DNA of 64,000 nucleotides from Streptomyces sp. cg36 (GCF_041080675.1 NZ_CP163520.1:4650001-4714000); one strand, 5' to 3'; shown: positions 25,384-36,589, numbered from the stretch's first letter. Numbers and translations: made by a program. The notes: generated from the sequence alone by a model not told the origin.

Positions 25384-27099
25384 TCAGTACAGGTCGCGGT
25401 AGGTGTTCCAGCCGTCGCCGAGCTTGACGCGGGACTTGAAGCCGCCGTAGCCGTTCGACTCGTAACGGAACAGTTCGCCGCGGGAGTTGGCGGCGATCAG
25501 GTCCGCGCGGCCGTCGCCGTTCACGTCGCCGGGGGCGGCGAGGTGCTTGAACTGCTGCCAGCCGGGACCGATGTACACACGGGACTTGAACGGCGAGGTG
25601 GACACCCCCGTACCCGGGTACAGGTAGAGCTTGCCGTCGCCGGTGCGGGCCACGATGTCGGCCAGCCCGTCGCCGGTCAGGTCGCCCGCGCCCACGATCC
25701 TGTCGTACGCGTTCCAGCCACCGCCCACCTTCAGGCGCGAGCTGAACTGGTAGCCGTTGCCGTAGCCCCGGTAGAGGTACAGCGTGCCGGAACCGTCGCG
25801 GGCCAGCAGGTCGTTGTGGCCGTCGTTGTTCAGGTCGCCCGCGCCGACCAGGGTGTTGAAGCCGCCCCAGCCGCCGCCCGCGTCGGTGAGGTTGACGCCG
25901 ACGTACAGATGGCCGTCGTCCCACTGGAGCAGGTCGCCGTAGAGCCCGTCGCTGATCGAGGCCGCGAAGGCCAGGCGCTTGGAGTTCGCGAAGTCACCGG
26001 TCGCGCTCGCCTTGTACCGCGCCGAGAGCTGGCCGTTGTACTGCGCGTAGTAGTGGTACAGCGTGCCCTGGGTGTCACGGCCGATGACGCCGTTCTTCAC
26101 CGGGGTGGCGTTGGCGCCGGTGCCGCTGAACGCCTGGGTGTACTCCCACCCGGTGCCCATCAGCTTGCGGTCCTTGAAGTTGCCCTTGCCGTCGGAGGCG
26201 TAGAAGTACAGCGTGCCGCCGTTGCTGCGGGCCACGATGTCCGCGTAGCCGTCGCCGTCGCCGTCGTCGATCGACAGGATCTGGTTGTAGGCGTCCCAGC
26301 CGCCGCCGATCCGCACCCGGGCCTTGAGCGGCGCCGCGGCGTCGCCGGTGCCCGCGTAGAAGTACAGGTCGCCGCCGGGCGTACGGGCCACGACGTCGCC
26401 GAAGCCGTCGCCGTTCAGGTCGCCCGCGCCGACGAGCTGGTCGTAGCCCTGCCAGCCGCCGCCGACCTTGATCCGGCCGGCGAACGGGTCACCGGAGGAG
26501 ATGCCCTTGCCGGGGTAGAGGTACAGGTCGCCGCCGGGCGTACGGGCCAGCAGGTCGCCCTTGCCGTCGCCGGTCAGGTCCGAGGCGCCCACGACCTTGT
26601 TGTAGGCGTTCCAGCCGCCGCCGGTCCAGGTCGGGTACGTGGCGCCGGTCGAGGTGACGTCCGCGTACAGCGCCAGGGTGCCGTCGGGCTGGAGGGTGAG
26701 GACCTCGGGGGTGCCGTTCCCGTCCAGGTCGCCCGGCGTGACGATGGCCTTGTAGGCGCCGAAGGCGTTGGAGAACGCCTGGTTGTCCTTCTCGGTCCAG
26801 GTCTCCAGGTACGTCTGGTTGTCCACGCCCCGGTACAGCAGGTCGCTGGAGCCGTCCTTGTTCAGGTCCAGGCGCGGCTTGGCCGGGTGGGCGGCGACGA
26901 CGGCCGACGACTTCACGGTCCGCCGGGGCAGCAGGGCCGTGGGGTGCCCCGTGGACGGCTTCGCGGTCTCGGCGGGCGCGTGCGGCGCGACCGGCGCCCC
27001 GTCGGCCGACGCCGTGCCCGCCAGGAGCATGCCGGCCGAGAGCGCGAGTGCGGTGCAGGCCATGATCCGGCCGGTCCGCGGGATGCGCACAGAAGACAA
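25384..27099 (-). CDS. Secreted FG-GAP/VCBS-repeat protein
   Basis: The 571-residue protein starts with a signal peptide (RIPRTGR, hydrophobic core, cleavage after ASA near residue 34). The rest is a string of about nine repeats of the kind VGAGDLTGDGLADIVARTGDGKLYLYPGTG, each with a D-x-x-G-D-G-x-x-D calcium-binding-type loop, as in integrin-like beta-propellers. Intervening GGGWNAY segments precede each loop. No catalytic domain is visible, so a structural or binding role outside the cell is likely. I chose the TTG at 27099, 5 bases after GGGGGG, over a GTG at 27153 because it gives a normal signal peptide. Confidence 0.87.
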   Translation of the reverse strand: MSSVRIPRTGRIMACTALALSAGMLLAGTASADGAPVAPHAPAETAKPSTGHPTALLPRRTVKSSAVVAAHPAKPRLDLNKDGSSDLLYRGVDNQTYLETWTEKDNQAFSNAFGAYKAIVTPGDLDGNGTPEVLTLQPDGTLALYADVTSTGATYPTWTGGGWNAYNKVVGASDLTGDGKGDLLARTPGGDLYLYPGKGISSGDPFAGRIKVGGGWQGYDQLVGAGDLNGDGFGDVVARTPGGDLYFYAGTGDAAAPLKARVRIGGGWDAYNQILSIDDGDGDGYADIVARSNGGTLYFYASDGKGNFKDRKLMGTGWEYTQAFSGTGANATPVKNGVIGRDTQGTLYHYYAQYNGQLSARYKASATGDFANSKRLAFAASISDGLYGDLLQWDDGHLYVGVNLTDAGGGWGGFNTLVGAGDLNNDGHNDLLARDGSGTLYLYRGYGNGYQFSSRLKVGGGWNAYDRIVGAGDLTGDGLADIVARTGDGKLYLYPGTGVSTSPFKSRVYIGPGWQQFKHLAAPGDVNGDGRADLIAANSRGELFRYESNGYGGFKSRVKLGDGWNTYRDLY

Positions 27100-27100
27100 A

Positions 27101-27274
27101 ATTCCCCCCAGGGAATATGCGGGTGTGACCGGGGCGAATTCGCCACGGCTCACGCGGTGCTCGGAGCGCGCGGAAACATTTCTCGCGGGGCTCGCGCACG
27201 GCGCGTCCCCGTGGACGCCGGGCCCTGTGCGGCCGCTCGCGGAGGAATGCCGAAATCCCCCCCGGGAATGTGCG
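27101..27274. promoter_or_regulatory. Leader of the FG-GAP gene: palindrome and duplicated G-rich segment
   Basis: GGCGAATTCGCC (27133-27144) is a 12-bp palindrome 34 bases upstream of the chosen start. GCGCGGAAACATTTC (27168-27182) resembles a site at 18537. The ribosome-binding segment (27101-27121) has a second copy at 27254-27274 matching 18 of 21 bases. Confidence 0.4.
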
Positions 27275-27312
27275 TGAAGCCTACAGCTGACGTGCCTGTG
27301 GTTGAAGCGGAA

Positions 27313-27343
27313 AATGGGTCACGAGGAGGACTCGCGACCCATT
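27313..27343 (-). terminator. Terminator hairpin of the desaturase-TetR operon
   Basis: AATGGGTC-x-CGAG pairs with CTCG-x-GACCCATT around GAGGA with one mismatch; reading the minus strand, it is followed by TTTCC. It begins about 16 bases after the TetR stop. Confidence 0.7.
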
Positions 27344-27358
27344 CGAGACCGTCGGCGG

Positions 27359-28060
27359 TCAGTTCTTGCGATGCCCTATCAGCCGGGGTTTCTGCTCCAG
27401 CCCGTCCAGCCCGTGCCACGCCAGGTTCACCAGGTGCGCGGCGACCTCGGACTTCTTGGGCTTGCGCACGTCCAGCCACCACTGGCCGGTCAGCGCGACC
27501 ATGCCGACCAGCGCCTGCGCGTACAGCGGGGCCAGCTTGGGGTCGAAGCCGCGGGCCTTGAACTCCAGGCCGAGGATGTCCTCGACCTGGGTCGCGATGT
27601 CCGAGATCAGGGACGCGAAGGTGCCCGTCGACTGCGCGACCGGCGAGTCCCGCACCAGGATGCGGAAGCCGTCGGTGTACTTCTCGATGTAGTCGAGCAG
27701 CGCGAACGCGGCCTGTTCCAGCAGCTCGCGCGGGTGGCCGGCGGTCAGCGCGCCCGTCACCCCGTCGAGGAGCTGGCGCATCTCGCGGTCCACGACCACC
27801 GCGTACAGCCCCTCCTTGCCGCCGAAGTGCTCGTAGACCACCGGCTTGGAGACCCCGGCCTTCGCAGCGATCTCCTCCACCGAGGTGCCCTCGAACCCCT
27901 TGTCCGCGAAGAGCGTGCGGCCGATGTCAAGGAGCTGCTCGCGGCGCTCCGCACCCGTCATCCGGGTGCGGCGGGTCCGCCTGGGTCGTTCGGTGCCCGT
28001 CGAGCCGTTGGTGCTGGTCGTGCGGGTGGTGCTGGAGTCGGTCGCCACGTCCTCCATCAT
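27359..28060 (-). CDS. TetR-family regulator paired with a fatty-acid desaturase
   Basis: The 233-residue protein has a Thr/Arg-rich N-terminal tail and a TetR helix-turn-helix at about 40-85: LLDIGRTLFADKGFEGTSVEEIAAKAGVSKPVVYEHFGGKEGLY is typical, with the recognition helix around SKPVVYEHF. Its ATG overlaps the desaturase stop (ATGA), so the two are co-translated. By analogy with DesT and mycobacterial desaturase regulators it probably senses acyl-CoA or membrane lipid state and represses its own operon through the tandem TACG-N4-CGTA sites upstream of the desaturase gene. The ligand is not known from sequence. Confidence 0.88.
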   Translation of the reverse strand: MMEDVATDSSTTRTTSTNGSTGTERPRRTRRTRMTGAERREQLLDIGRTLFADKGFEGTSVEEIAAKAGVSKPVVYEHFGGKEGLYAVVVDREMRQLLDGVTGALTAGHPRELLEQAAFALLDYIEKYTDGFRILVRDSPVAQSTGTFASLISDIATQVEDILGLEFKARGFDPKLAPLYAQALVGMVALTGQWWLDVRKPKKSEVAAHLVNLAWHGLDGLEQKPRLIGHRKN

Positions 28061-29085
28061 GCCGCCTCGGTGGCCTTCTCCTCACGGGCGCTCTCGGCGC
28101 GGGCCTTCTCCGTACGCCGGGAGGGGGCGCCGGGCTCGCTGCGCTTGGCGTCCAGACGGGCCTGGGTGGGCCAGCGCACGTCGTACGCCCAGCCCAGCTG
28201 CTCGCACCAGCGGATGATCCGGGCGCTGGAGTCGACCTGGCCGCGCATCACCCCGTGCCGCGCCGACGTCGGGTCGGCGTGGTGCAGGTTGTGCCAGGAC
28301 TCGCCGCAGGACAGGACCGCCAGCCACCACACGTTGCCGGAGCGGTCGCGGGACTTGAAGGGGCGCTTGCCGACCGCGTGGCAGATGGAGTTGATGGACC
28401 AGGTGACGTGGTGCAGCAGCGCGACCCGGACCATCGAGCCCCAGAAGAACGCGGTGAACGCGCCCCACCAGGACATCGTCACCAGACCGCCGACGATCGG
28501 CGGGATGGCGAGGGAGAGGATCGTCCAGTAGGCGAAGTCGCGCGAGATCCGGCGGATCGCCGGGTCCTTGATCAGGTCCGGCGCGTACTTCTCCTGCGAG
28601 GTCTGCTCCTCGTCGAACATCCAGGCGATGTGGGCCCACCACAGGCCCTTCATCAGCGCGGGCAGCGTCTCGCCGAACCGCCACGGCGAGTGCGGGTCGC
28701 CCTCCGCGTCGGAGAACTTGTGGTGCTTGCGGTGGTCCGCCACCCAGCGCACCAGCGGGCCCTCCACGGCCATCGAACCGGCGACGGCCAGCGCGATCCG
28801 CAGCGGGCGCTTGGCCTTGAACGAGCCGTGCGTGAAGTAGCGGTGGAAGCCGATGGTGACGCCGTGGCAGCCCAGGTAGTACATGAACACCATCAGGCCG
28901 AGGTCCAGCCAGCTCACGCCCCAGCCCCAGGCCAGCGGCACCGCGGCGAGCAGCGCCACGAAGGGCACGACGATGAAGAGCAGCAGGGCGAGCTGTTCGA
29001 TGGACCGTTTGCTCTCGCCCCCGCGGGTCGCGGAGGAACCCGGCGGCTCGGTGGCCGGCTCGATCAGGTCGGGGCTGGTGGTCAT
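28057..29085 (-). CDS. Membrane acyl-CoA delta-9 desaturase
   Basis: The 342-residue enzyme has the three histidine boxes of the di-iron desaturases: H-R-Y-F-T-H near residue 82, H-R-K-H-H near 118 and H-N-L-H-H near 265, with hydrophobic segments between. It should introduce a double bond into acyl-CoA or phospholipid chains at the membrane and needs an electron donor encoded elsewhere. The ATG at 29085 follows GGGGGGA; the longer frame is upstream noncoding DNA. First gene of an operon with a TetR regulator. Confidence 0.93.
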   Translation of the reverse strand: MTTSPDLIEPATEPPGSSATRGGESKRSIEQLALLLFIVVPFVALLAAVPLAWGWGVSWLDLGLMVFMYYLGCHGVTIGFHRYFTHGSFKAKRPLRIALAVAGSMAVEGPLVRWVADHRKHHKFSDAEGDPHSPWRFGETLPALMKGLWWAHIAWMFDEEQTSQEKYAPDLIKDPAIRRISRDFAYWTILSLAIPPIVGGLVTMSWWGAFTAFFWGSMVRVALLHHVTWSINSICHAVGKRPFKSRDRSGNVWWLAVLSCGESWHNLHHADPTSARHGVMRGQVDSSARIIRWCEQLGWAYDVRWPTQARLDAKRSEPGAPSRRTEKARAESAREEKATEAA

Positions 29086-29129
29086 GGGGAATCCCCCCGT
29101 GGGGTGAGTGAAGGAGACGAGAGGCGTGG

Positions 29130-29159
29130 CTACGGGTGCGTAACCTACGGCGACGTAAG
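29130..29159. promoter_or_regulatory. Two tandem TACG-N4-CGTA palindromes upstream of the desaturase operon
   Basis: CTACGGGTGCGTAAC (29130-29144) and CTACGGCGACGTAAG (29145-29159) are adjacent 15-bp direct repeats, each containing a perfect TACG-N4-CGTA inverted repeat (29131-29142, 29146-29157). They lie 45-75 bases upstream of the desaturase ATG, a suitable place for repression by the operon's TetR protein. Confidence 0.65.
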
Positions 29160-29303
29160 TATGGCAGTGCCCCGGCACCGTTCAAGAGGGCAGTGGACCG
29201 CGCCGCGCGCGCGGCCACCTATCCTGGGTCTCGTCGGACAGCGCGGTCCGCAAGCCTCCAGTACCCCTCCAGACGTGCTCAAACACTGCAAGGAGCCGCA
29301 CCT

Positions 29304-32033
<2,730 letters not shown>

Positions 32034-32053
32034 CCCGGCACGCGAGGACGTAA

Positions 32054-32085
32054 AAGCCCCGGTGGCCGTCCGGCCGCCGGGGCTT
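32054..32085. terminator. Bidirectional terminator between ppc and pth
   Basis: AAGCCCCGG (32054-32062) pairs with CCGGGGCTT (32077-32085), with an inner GGCCG/CGGCC stem; it lies 20 bases after ppc and 14 bases after pth. Confidence 0.75.
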
Positions 32086-32098
32086 CGTGCGGTCCGCG

Positions 32099-32692
32099 TC
32101 AGGAGTTGTACGTCGACTGCGCCCGCTCAAGACCCTCGATGACCAGCGCTTCCACGGCGTCGGCCGCGCGGTCCACGAAGTAGTCGAGCTCCTTGCGCTC
32201 GGTCGAGGAGAAGTCCTTGAGGACGAAGTCCGCGACCTGCATCCGGCCGGGCGGGCGGCCGATGCCGAAGCGGACGCGGTGGTAGTCGGGGCCGAACGAC
32301 TTGGTCATCGACTTGAGGCCGTTGTGGCCGTTGTCGCCGCCGCCGAGCTTGAGGCGGAGCGTGCCGTAGTCGATGTCCAGCTCGTCGTGGACGGCGACGA
32401 TGTTCTCGACCGGCACCTTGTAGAAGTCGCGCAGCTGGGTGACGGGGCCGCCGGACAGGTTCATGTACGAGAGCGGCTTGGCCAGGATCACCCGGCGGTT
32501 GTGGGGGCCGGCCGGGCCGATGCGGCCCTCGACGACCTGGGCGCGCGCCTTGTGCGCCTTGAACTTGCCGCCGATGCGCGAGGCGAGCAGGTCGGCCACC
32601 ATGAAGCCGACGTTGTGCCGGTTGCCCGCGTACTCGGGGCCGGGATTGCCGAGCCCCACCACCAGCCAGGGGGCGTTCGCTTCCGTGGTCAT
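32099..32692 (-). CDS. pth: Peptidyl-tRNA hydrolase
   Basis: The 197-residue enzyme has [20 protein letters not shown] near residues 11-31 with the catalytic His of [17 protein letters not shown] near 71, [28 protein letters not shown] near 101-128, and the C-terminal VADFVLKDF. It recycles tRNAs from prematurely released peptidyl-tRNA. It follows rplY on the same strand, with a strong terminator hairpin between them; this prs-rplY-pth order is common in actinobacteria. Confidence 0.96.
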   Translation of the reverse strand: MTTEANAPWLVVGLGNPGPEYAGNRHNVGFMVADLLASRIGGKFKAHKARAQVVEGRIGPAGPHNRRVILAKPLSYMNLSGGPVTQLRDFYKVPVENIVAVHDELDIDYGTLRLKLGGGDNGHNGLKSMTKSFGPDYHRVRFGIGRPPGRMQVADFVLKDFSSTERKELDYFVDRAADAVEALVIEGLERAQSTYNS

Positions 32693-32727
32693 CTGTGCTG
32701 CGTCTCTCCTCGCGTACGGACAGGAAA

Positions 32728-32762
32728 ACGGGGTGGCGGGCCGCAGTGGCCCGCCACCCCGT
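32728..32762 (-). terminator. Perfect 15-bp hairpin between rplY and pth
   Basis: 32728-32742 pairs with 32748-32762 around GCAGT; on the minus strand it is followed by TTTTCC. It should reduce read-through from rplY into pth. Confidence 0.8.
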
Positions 32763-32779
32763 CAGACAGAGCGTACGGC

Positions 32780-33367
32780 TCAGGCCTCGGCGGCCTCGTC
32801 GCCCGCGCCCTCGGCGGCCGGCTCCTCGGCCTGGGCGGCCAGGATCTGGATGACGACGGCGTCGGCGTCGGTCACCAGGGAGGTGCCCTTGGGCAGGGCG
32901 ACGTCCTTGGCGTGGATGGAGGCGCCGGCCTCCAGGCCCTCGATGGAGACGGTGACGGAGGTCGGGATGTGGGTGGCCTCGGCCTCGACGGAGAGGGTGC
33001 TCAGCACGTTCTCGACGAGGAAGCTCCCCGGGGCCAGGTCGCCCTCGGTCTCGACCGGGACCTCGACCGTGACCTTCTCGCCGCGCTTGACGAGCAGCAG
33101 GTCGACGTGGACCAGGTAGCCCTTGATGGCGTCGCGCTGGACGGCCTTCGGGATGGCGAGCTCGTTCTTGCCCTCGATGTCCAGGGAGAGCAGGACGTTC
33201 GGGGTGCGCAGGGCGAGCAGCAGCTCGTGGCCCGGCAGGGTGACGTGGACCGGCTCCGAGCCGTGGCCGTAGACGACCGCGGGGACCTTGTTCTCACGGC
33301 GGATGCTGCGGGCGGCGCCCTTGCCGAAGGAGGTACGGACCTCGGCGGCGAGCTTGATCTCGGACAT
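32780..33367 (-). CDS. rplY: 50S ribosomal protein L25/general stress protein Ctc
   Basis: The 195-residue protein matches the long (Ctc/TL5) form of L25: an N-terminal L25 domain (KLAAEVRTSFGKGAARSIRRE, VPAVVYGHG) binding 5S rRNA, followed by a C-terminal beta domain (about 95-180) and an acidic, Ala/Glu-rich tail. I start at the ATG 33367, with AGGAG five bases upstream, rather than the GTG two codons earlier. It lies downstream of prs, from which it is separated by a 14-bp hairpin with a long loop. Confidence 0.94.
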   Translation of the reverse strand: MSEIKLAAEVRTSFGKGAARSIRRENKVPAVVYGHGSEPVHVTLPGHELLLALRTPNVLLSLDIEGKNELAIPKAVQRDAIKGYLVHVDLLLVKRGEKVTVEVPVETEGDLAPGSFLVENVLSTLSVEAEATHIPTSVTVSIEGLEAGASIHAKDVALPKGTSLVTDADAVVIQILAAQAEEPAAEGAGDEAAEA

Positions 33368-33469
33368 GTGCACTCCTCGTATAACCAGATGAACAAAGGT
33401 GGCTGGTTACCCGGCCACGACTGGCCTGCTACGAAGAGCGCGTCGATAACGGACCGCCGTACCGCATAC

Positions 33470-33528
33470 GGGTACGGCCTCCCTCGCCGAGCAACTCGAT
33501 GAGTCTACCCGGCGGGGAGGCCGTACCC
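33470..33528 (-). terminator. 14-bp perfect inverted repeat with 31-base loop between prs and rplY
   Basis: GGGTACGGCCTCCC (33470-33483) pairs with GGGAGGCCGTACCC (33515-33528). It starts 28 bases after the prs stop. It may be a terminator or a processing site before rplY. Confidence 0.5.
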
Positions 33529-33555
33529 AAAAAGGATCTTCGCGACCCCGTGCGG

Positions 33556-34530
33556 CTACTGCTCCTCGAAGAGGCTCGTGACCGAGCCGTCCTCGAAGAC
33601 CTCGCGGACCGCGCGCGCGATCGACGGGGCGATCGAGAGCACCGTGATCTTGTCGAGCTCCAGGTCGGACGGGTCCGGCAGGGTGTTCGTGAAGACGAAC
33701 TCGCTGACCTTGGAGTTCTTCAGGCGGTCGGCGGCCGGGCCGGAGAGGATGCCGTGCGTGGCCGTCACGATGACGTCCTCGGCGCCGTGCGCGAACAGGG
33801 CGTCGGCGGCGGCGCAGATGGTGCCACCGGTGTCGATCATGTCGTCGACCAGGACGCAGACGCGGCCCTTGACGTCACCGACGACCTCGTGGACGGTCAC
33901 CTGGTTGGCGACGTCCTTGTCCCGGCGCTTGTGGACGATGGCCAGCGGCGCGTCCAGCCGGTCGCACCAGCGGTCGGCGACGCGCACGCGGCCGGCGTCG
34001 GGGGAGACGATCGTCAGCTTGGAGCGGTCGACCTTGGCGCCCACGTAGTCCGCGAGGACCGGCAGGGCCGTGAGGTGGTCGACCGGGCCGTCGAAGAAGC
34101 CCTGGATCTGGTCGGTGTGCAGGTCGACCGTGAGGATCCGGTCGGCGCCCGCGGTCTTCAGGAGGTCGGCGATCAGCCGGGCGGAGATCGGCTCGCGGCC
34201 CTTGTGCTTCTTGTCCTGGCGGGCGTACCCGTAGGACGGCACGATCACGGTGATGGAGCGGGCCGACGCGCGCTTCAGCGCGTCGATCATGATCAGCTGC
34301 TCCATGATCCACTTGTTGATCGGAGCCGTGTGGCTCTGGATCAGGAAGCAGTCGGCGCCGCGCGCCGACTCCTGGAAGCGGACGTAGATCTCACCGTTGG
34401 CGAAGTCGAAGGCCTTCGTCGGCACGAGGCCGACACCCAGCTGGTGCGCGACCTCCTCGGCCAGCTCGGGGTGGGCGCGGCCGGAGAAGAGCATCAGCTT
34501 CTTCTCGCCGGTCGTCTTGATCCCGGTCAC
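33556..34530 (-). CDS. prs: Ribose-phosphate pyrophosphokinase (PRPP synthetase)
   Basis: The 324-residue enzyme has FANGEIYVRFQESARGADCFLIQ near residues 43-65, SYGYARQDKKHKGREPISARL near 99-119 with the ATP-loop RQD-K, VDLHTDQIQGFF near 133, and the PRPP-binding loop VCVLVDDMIDTGGTI near 223-237. It makes PRPP from ribose-5-phosphate and ATP. The GTG at 34530 opens the frame. It lies 117 bases after glmU, and the glmU-prs order is widely conserved. Confidence 0.96.
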   Translation of the reverse strand: MTGIKTTGEKKLMLFSGRAHPELAEEVAHQLGVGLVPTKAFDFANGEIYVRFQESARGADCFLIQSHTAPINKWIMEQLIMIDALKRASARSITVIVPSYGYARQDKKHKGREPISARLIADLLKTAGADRILTVDLHTDQIQGFFDGPVDHLTALPVLADYVGAKVDRSKLTIVSPDAGRVRVADRWCDRLDAPLAIVHKRRDKDVANQVTVHEVVGDVKGRVCVLVDDMIDTGGTICAAADALFAHGAEDVIVTATHGILSGPAADRLKNSKVSEFVFTNTLPDPSDLELDKITVLSIAPSIARAVREVFEDGSVTSLFEEQ

Positions 34531-34647
34531 AGCACTGTCTCCTCAGAGGTGTCTTCTGCTGCTGAGCCCGCGCGGTCCCTTGGCGACGAGCCAGCCGAAT
34601 CGTGTGCGTCTATCACGGTACGCCGTGACAGGCGTAGATGTTTCCGG

Positions 34648-36135
34648 TCAGTTTTCGCCAACGGCCTCTTCGGAGGCGGCGGCAGCCGCCTGCGCGGCGG
34701 CGCTGCCCGGCCGCTTGCGGGCCACCCAGCCCTCGATATTCCGCTGCTGGCCCCGGGCGACGGCCAGCGAACCGGCCGGCACGTCCTTGGTGATGACCGA
34801 GCCGGCCGCGGTGTAGGCGCCGTCCCCCACTGTGACGGGAGCAACAAACATGTTGTCCGAACCCGTCTTGCAGTGCGAGCCGATCGTGGTGTGGTGCTTG
34901 GCCTCGCCGTCGTAGTTGACGAACACGCTGGCCGCGCCGATGTTCGTGTACTCGCCGATGGTGGCGTCGCCCACGTACGACAGGTGCGGGATCTTGGTGC
35001 CCTCGCCGATCGTCGCGTTCTTCGTCTCCACGTACGTGCCGAGCTTGGCCTTGACGCCGAGCCGGGTGCCGGGCCGCAGATAGGCGTACGGGCCGACCGA
35101 CGCGCCCGCGCCCACCTCGGAGTCGTAGGAGACGGTGTTGTCCACGCGCGCGTCCGCGCCGACCGCGGTGTTGGTCAGCCGGGAGTTGGGGCCGACCTCG
35201 GCGCCGCGGGCCAGATGGGTCGAGCCGAGCAGCTGGGTGCCCGGGTGGACCAGGGAGTCCTGCTCGAAGGTGACCGTGACGTCCACGAAGGTGGTGGCCG
35301 GGTCGACGACGGTGACGCCCGCGAGCATCGCGCGCTCCAGCAGCCGGTCGTTGAGCAGCCGGCGGGCCTCGGCCAGCTGGACGCGGTTGTTGATGCCGAG
35401 GATCTCGCGGTGGTCCCCGCCGACCGAGGCGCCGACGCGGTGCCCGGCCTCGCGCAGGATGCCGAGGACGTCCGTGAGGTACTCCTCGCCCTGACTGTTG
35501 TCCGTGCGGACCTTGCCGAGGGCGTCCGCGAGCAGGGCGCCGTCGAAGGCGAAGACGCCGGAGTTGATCTCCTTGATGGCGCGCTGGGCGTCCGTGGCGT
35601 CCTTGTGCTCGACGATCGCGGTGACCGCGCCCGACGCGTCGTCGCGCACGATCCGTCCGTAGCCGGTGGAGTCCGGGACCTCGGCGGTGAGCACGGTGAC
35701 GGCGTTGCCGTCGGCCTCGTGCGTACGGGTCAGCTCCGCCAGCGTGGCGCCGGTCAGCAGCGGGGTGTCGCCGCAGACCACCACGACGGTGCCCTCGATG
35801 GACTGGCCGAGCTCCTCCAGGGCCATCCGCACGGCGTGGCCGGTGCCGTTCTGCTCGTACTGGACGGCGGTGCGCACCTCGGCGTCGATCTCGCCCAGGT
35901 GGGCGGTGACCTGCTCGCGGGCGTGGCCGACGACCACGACGAGGTGCTCGGGGGTGAGCTCGCGGGCGGCAGCCACGACATGGCCGACCAGCGAGCGCCC
36001 GCAGATCTGGTGCAGGACCTTGGGGGTGGCCGACTTCATGCGGGTGCCCTCACCCGCGGCGAGGACGACTACGGCCGCCAGTGGGGTGTCCCCTGTTCGA
36101 GCGGAGCCGAGAACGTGGGGAGGGTTGGCGCTCAC
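34648..36135 (-). CDS. glmU: Bifunctional UDP-GlcNAc pyrophosphorylase / GlcN-1-P acetyltransferase
   Basis: The 495-residue protein has an N-terminal nucleotidyltransferase domain (LAAGEGTRMKS near residue 27, VCGDTPLLTG near 120, INSGVFAFDG near 185) and a C-terminal left-handed beta-helix acetyltransferase domain (KAKLGTYVETKNATIGEGTKIPHLSY, HHTTIGSHCKTGSDNMFVAPV, GDGAYTAAGSVITKDVPAG). It makes UDP-GlcNAc for peptidoglycan. The GTG at 36135 with GAAGGG upstream is preferred; the longer frame runs into the tRNA terminator. A tRNA-Gln gene lies upstream on the same strand. Confidence 0.96.
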   Translation of the reverse strand: MSANPPHVLGSARTGDTPLAAVVVLAAGEGTRMKSATPKVLHQICGRSLVGHVVAAARELTPEHLVVVVGHAREQVTAHLGEIDAEVRTAVQYEQNGTGHAVRMALEELGQSIEGTVVVVCGDTPLLTGATLAELTRTHEADGNAVTVLTAEVPDSTGYGRIVRDDASGAVTAIVEHKDATDAQRAIKEINSGVFAFDGALLADALGKVRTDNSQGEEYLTDVLGILREAGHRVGASVGGDHREILGINNRVQLAEARRLLNDRLLERAMLAGVTVVDPATTFVDVTVTFEQDSLVHPGTQLLGSTHLARGAEVGPNSRLTNTAVGADARVDNTVSYDSEVGAGASVGPYAYLRPGTRLGVKAKLGTYVETKNATIGEGTKIPHLSYVGDATIGEYTNIGAASVFVNYDGEAKHHTTIGSHCKTGSDNMFVAPVTVGDGAYTAAGSVITKDVPAGSLAVARGQQRNIEGWVARKRPGSAAAQAAAAASEEAVGEN

Positions 36136-36225
36136 GGGAATGCCCTTCGGCGTTGTGTGGTGGACATCCGCAGGATACCGGGGGGTCTGGGGGCACAAAT
36201 GCGGGGAGGGACGATGCCCAAAACA

Positions 36226-36259
36226 GTTCGGGTCCCGACCCAAAAGGTCAGGACCCGAA
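36226..36259 (-). terminator. Hairpin between tRNA-Gln and glmU
   Basis: TTCGGGTCC (36226-36234) pairs with GGACCCGAA (36251-36259); after a C-A mismatch, GACC pairs with GGTC. It starts 8 bases after the tRNA 3' end, and on the minus strand it is followed by TGTTTTGGG. Confidence 0.65.
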
Positions 36260-36267
36260 ACAAGAAG

Positions 36268-36339
36268 CTCCCCCGCCAGGACTCGAACCCGGACATAGGG
36301 CACCAAAAGCCCCAGTGCTGCCAATTACACCACGGGGGA
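36268..36339 (-). tRNA. tRNA-Gln (anticodon TTG)
   Basis: On the minus strand 72 bases fold as a cloverleaf. Acceptor TCCCCCG pairs with CGGGGGA, and the D arm is GGTGTAATTGGCAGCAC. The anticodon stem GGGGC/GCCCT encloses loop TTTTGGT with anticodon TTG. The T arm has GGGTTCGAGTCC, and the discriminator is G. CCA is not encoded. It reads CAA and, with wobble, CAG codons. Confidence 0.95.
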
Positions 36340-36589
36340 TGGAAACCGGCTTGAACCGGACAGTGCGTCAGGTCGCCGGAGCGGCACCCCACACTATGCC
36401 GTACCGAGCCCCTTCGATGCGACGGTGGAGATCAGCGCGGTTGACGGCGTGGCCGCCACACGCTCCCCCTCCGTCCCGCCCGTCCCACGCGTCCCGGCGG
36501 GCCGGCGCCCGTCCCGGATGCGGCCGACGCCGTTCCGTGCTCGTGCGGTCGCCGGAAAATCGCTGGCGGGCGCCCGTAGGCTGGAAGGC

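Noticed and set aside
25330..27561. Plus-strand 743-codon frame opposite the FG-GAP gene
   Set aside because: It mirrors the repeat structure of the real gene and has Val/Gly/Arg bias only.
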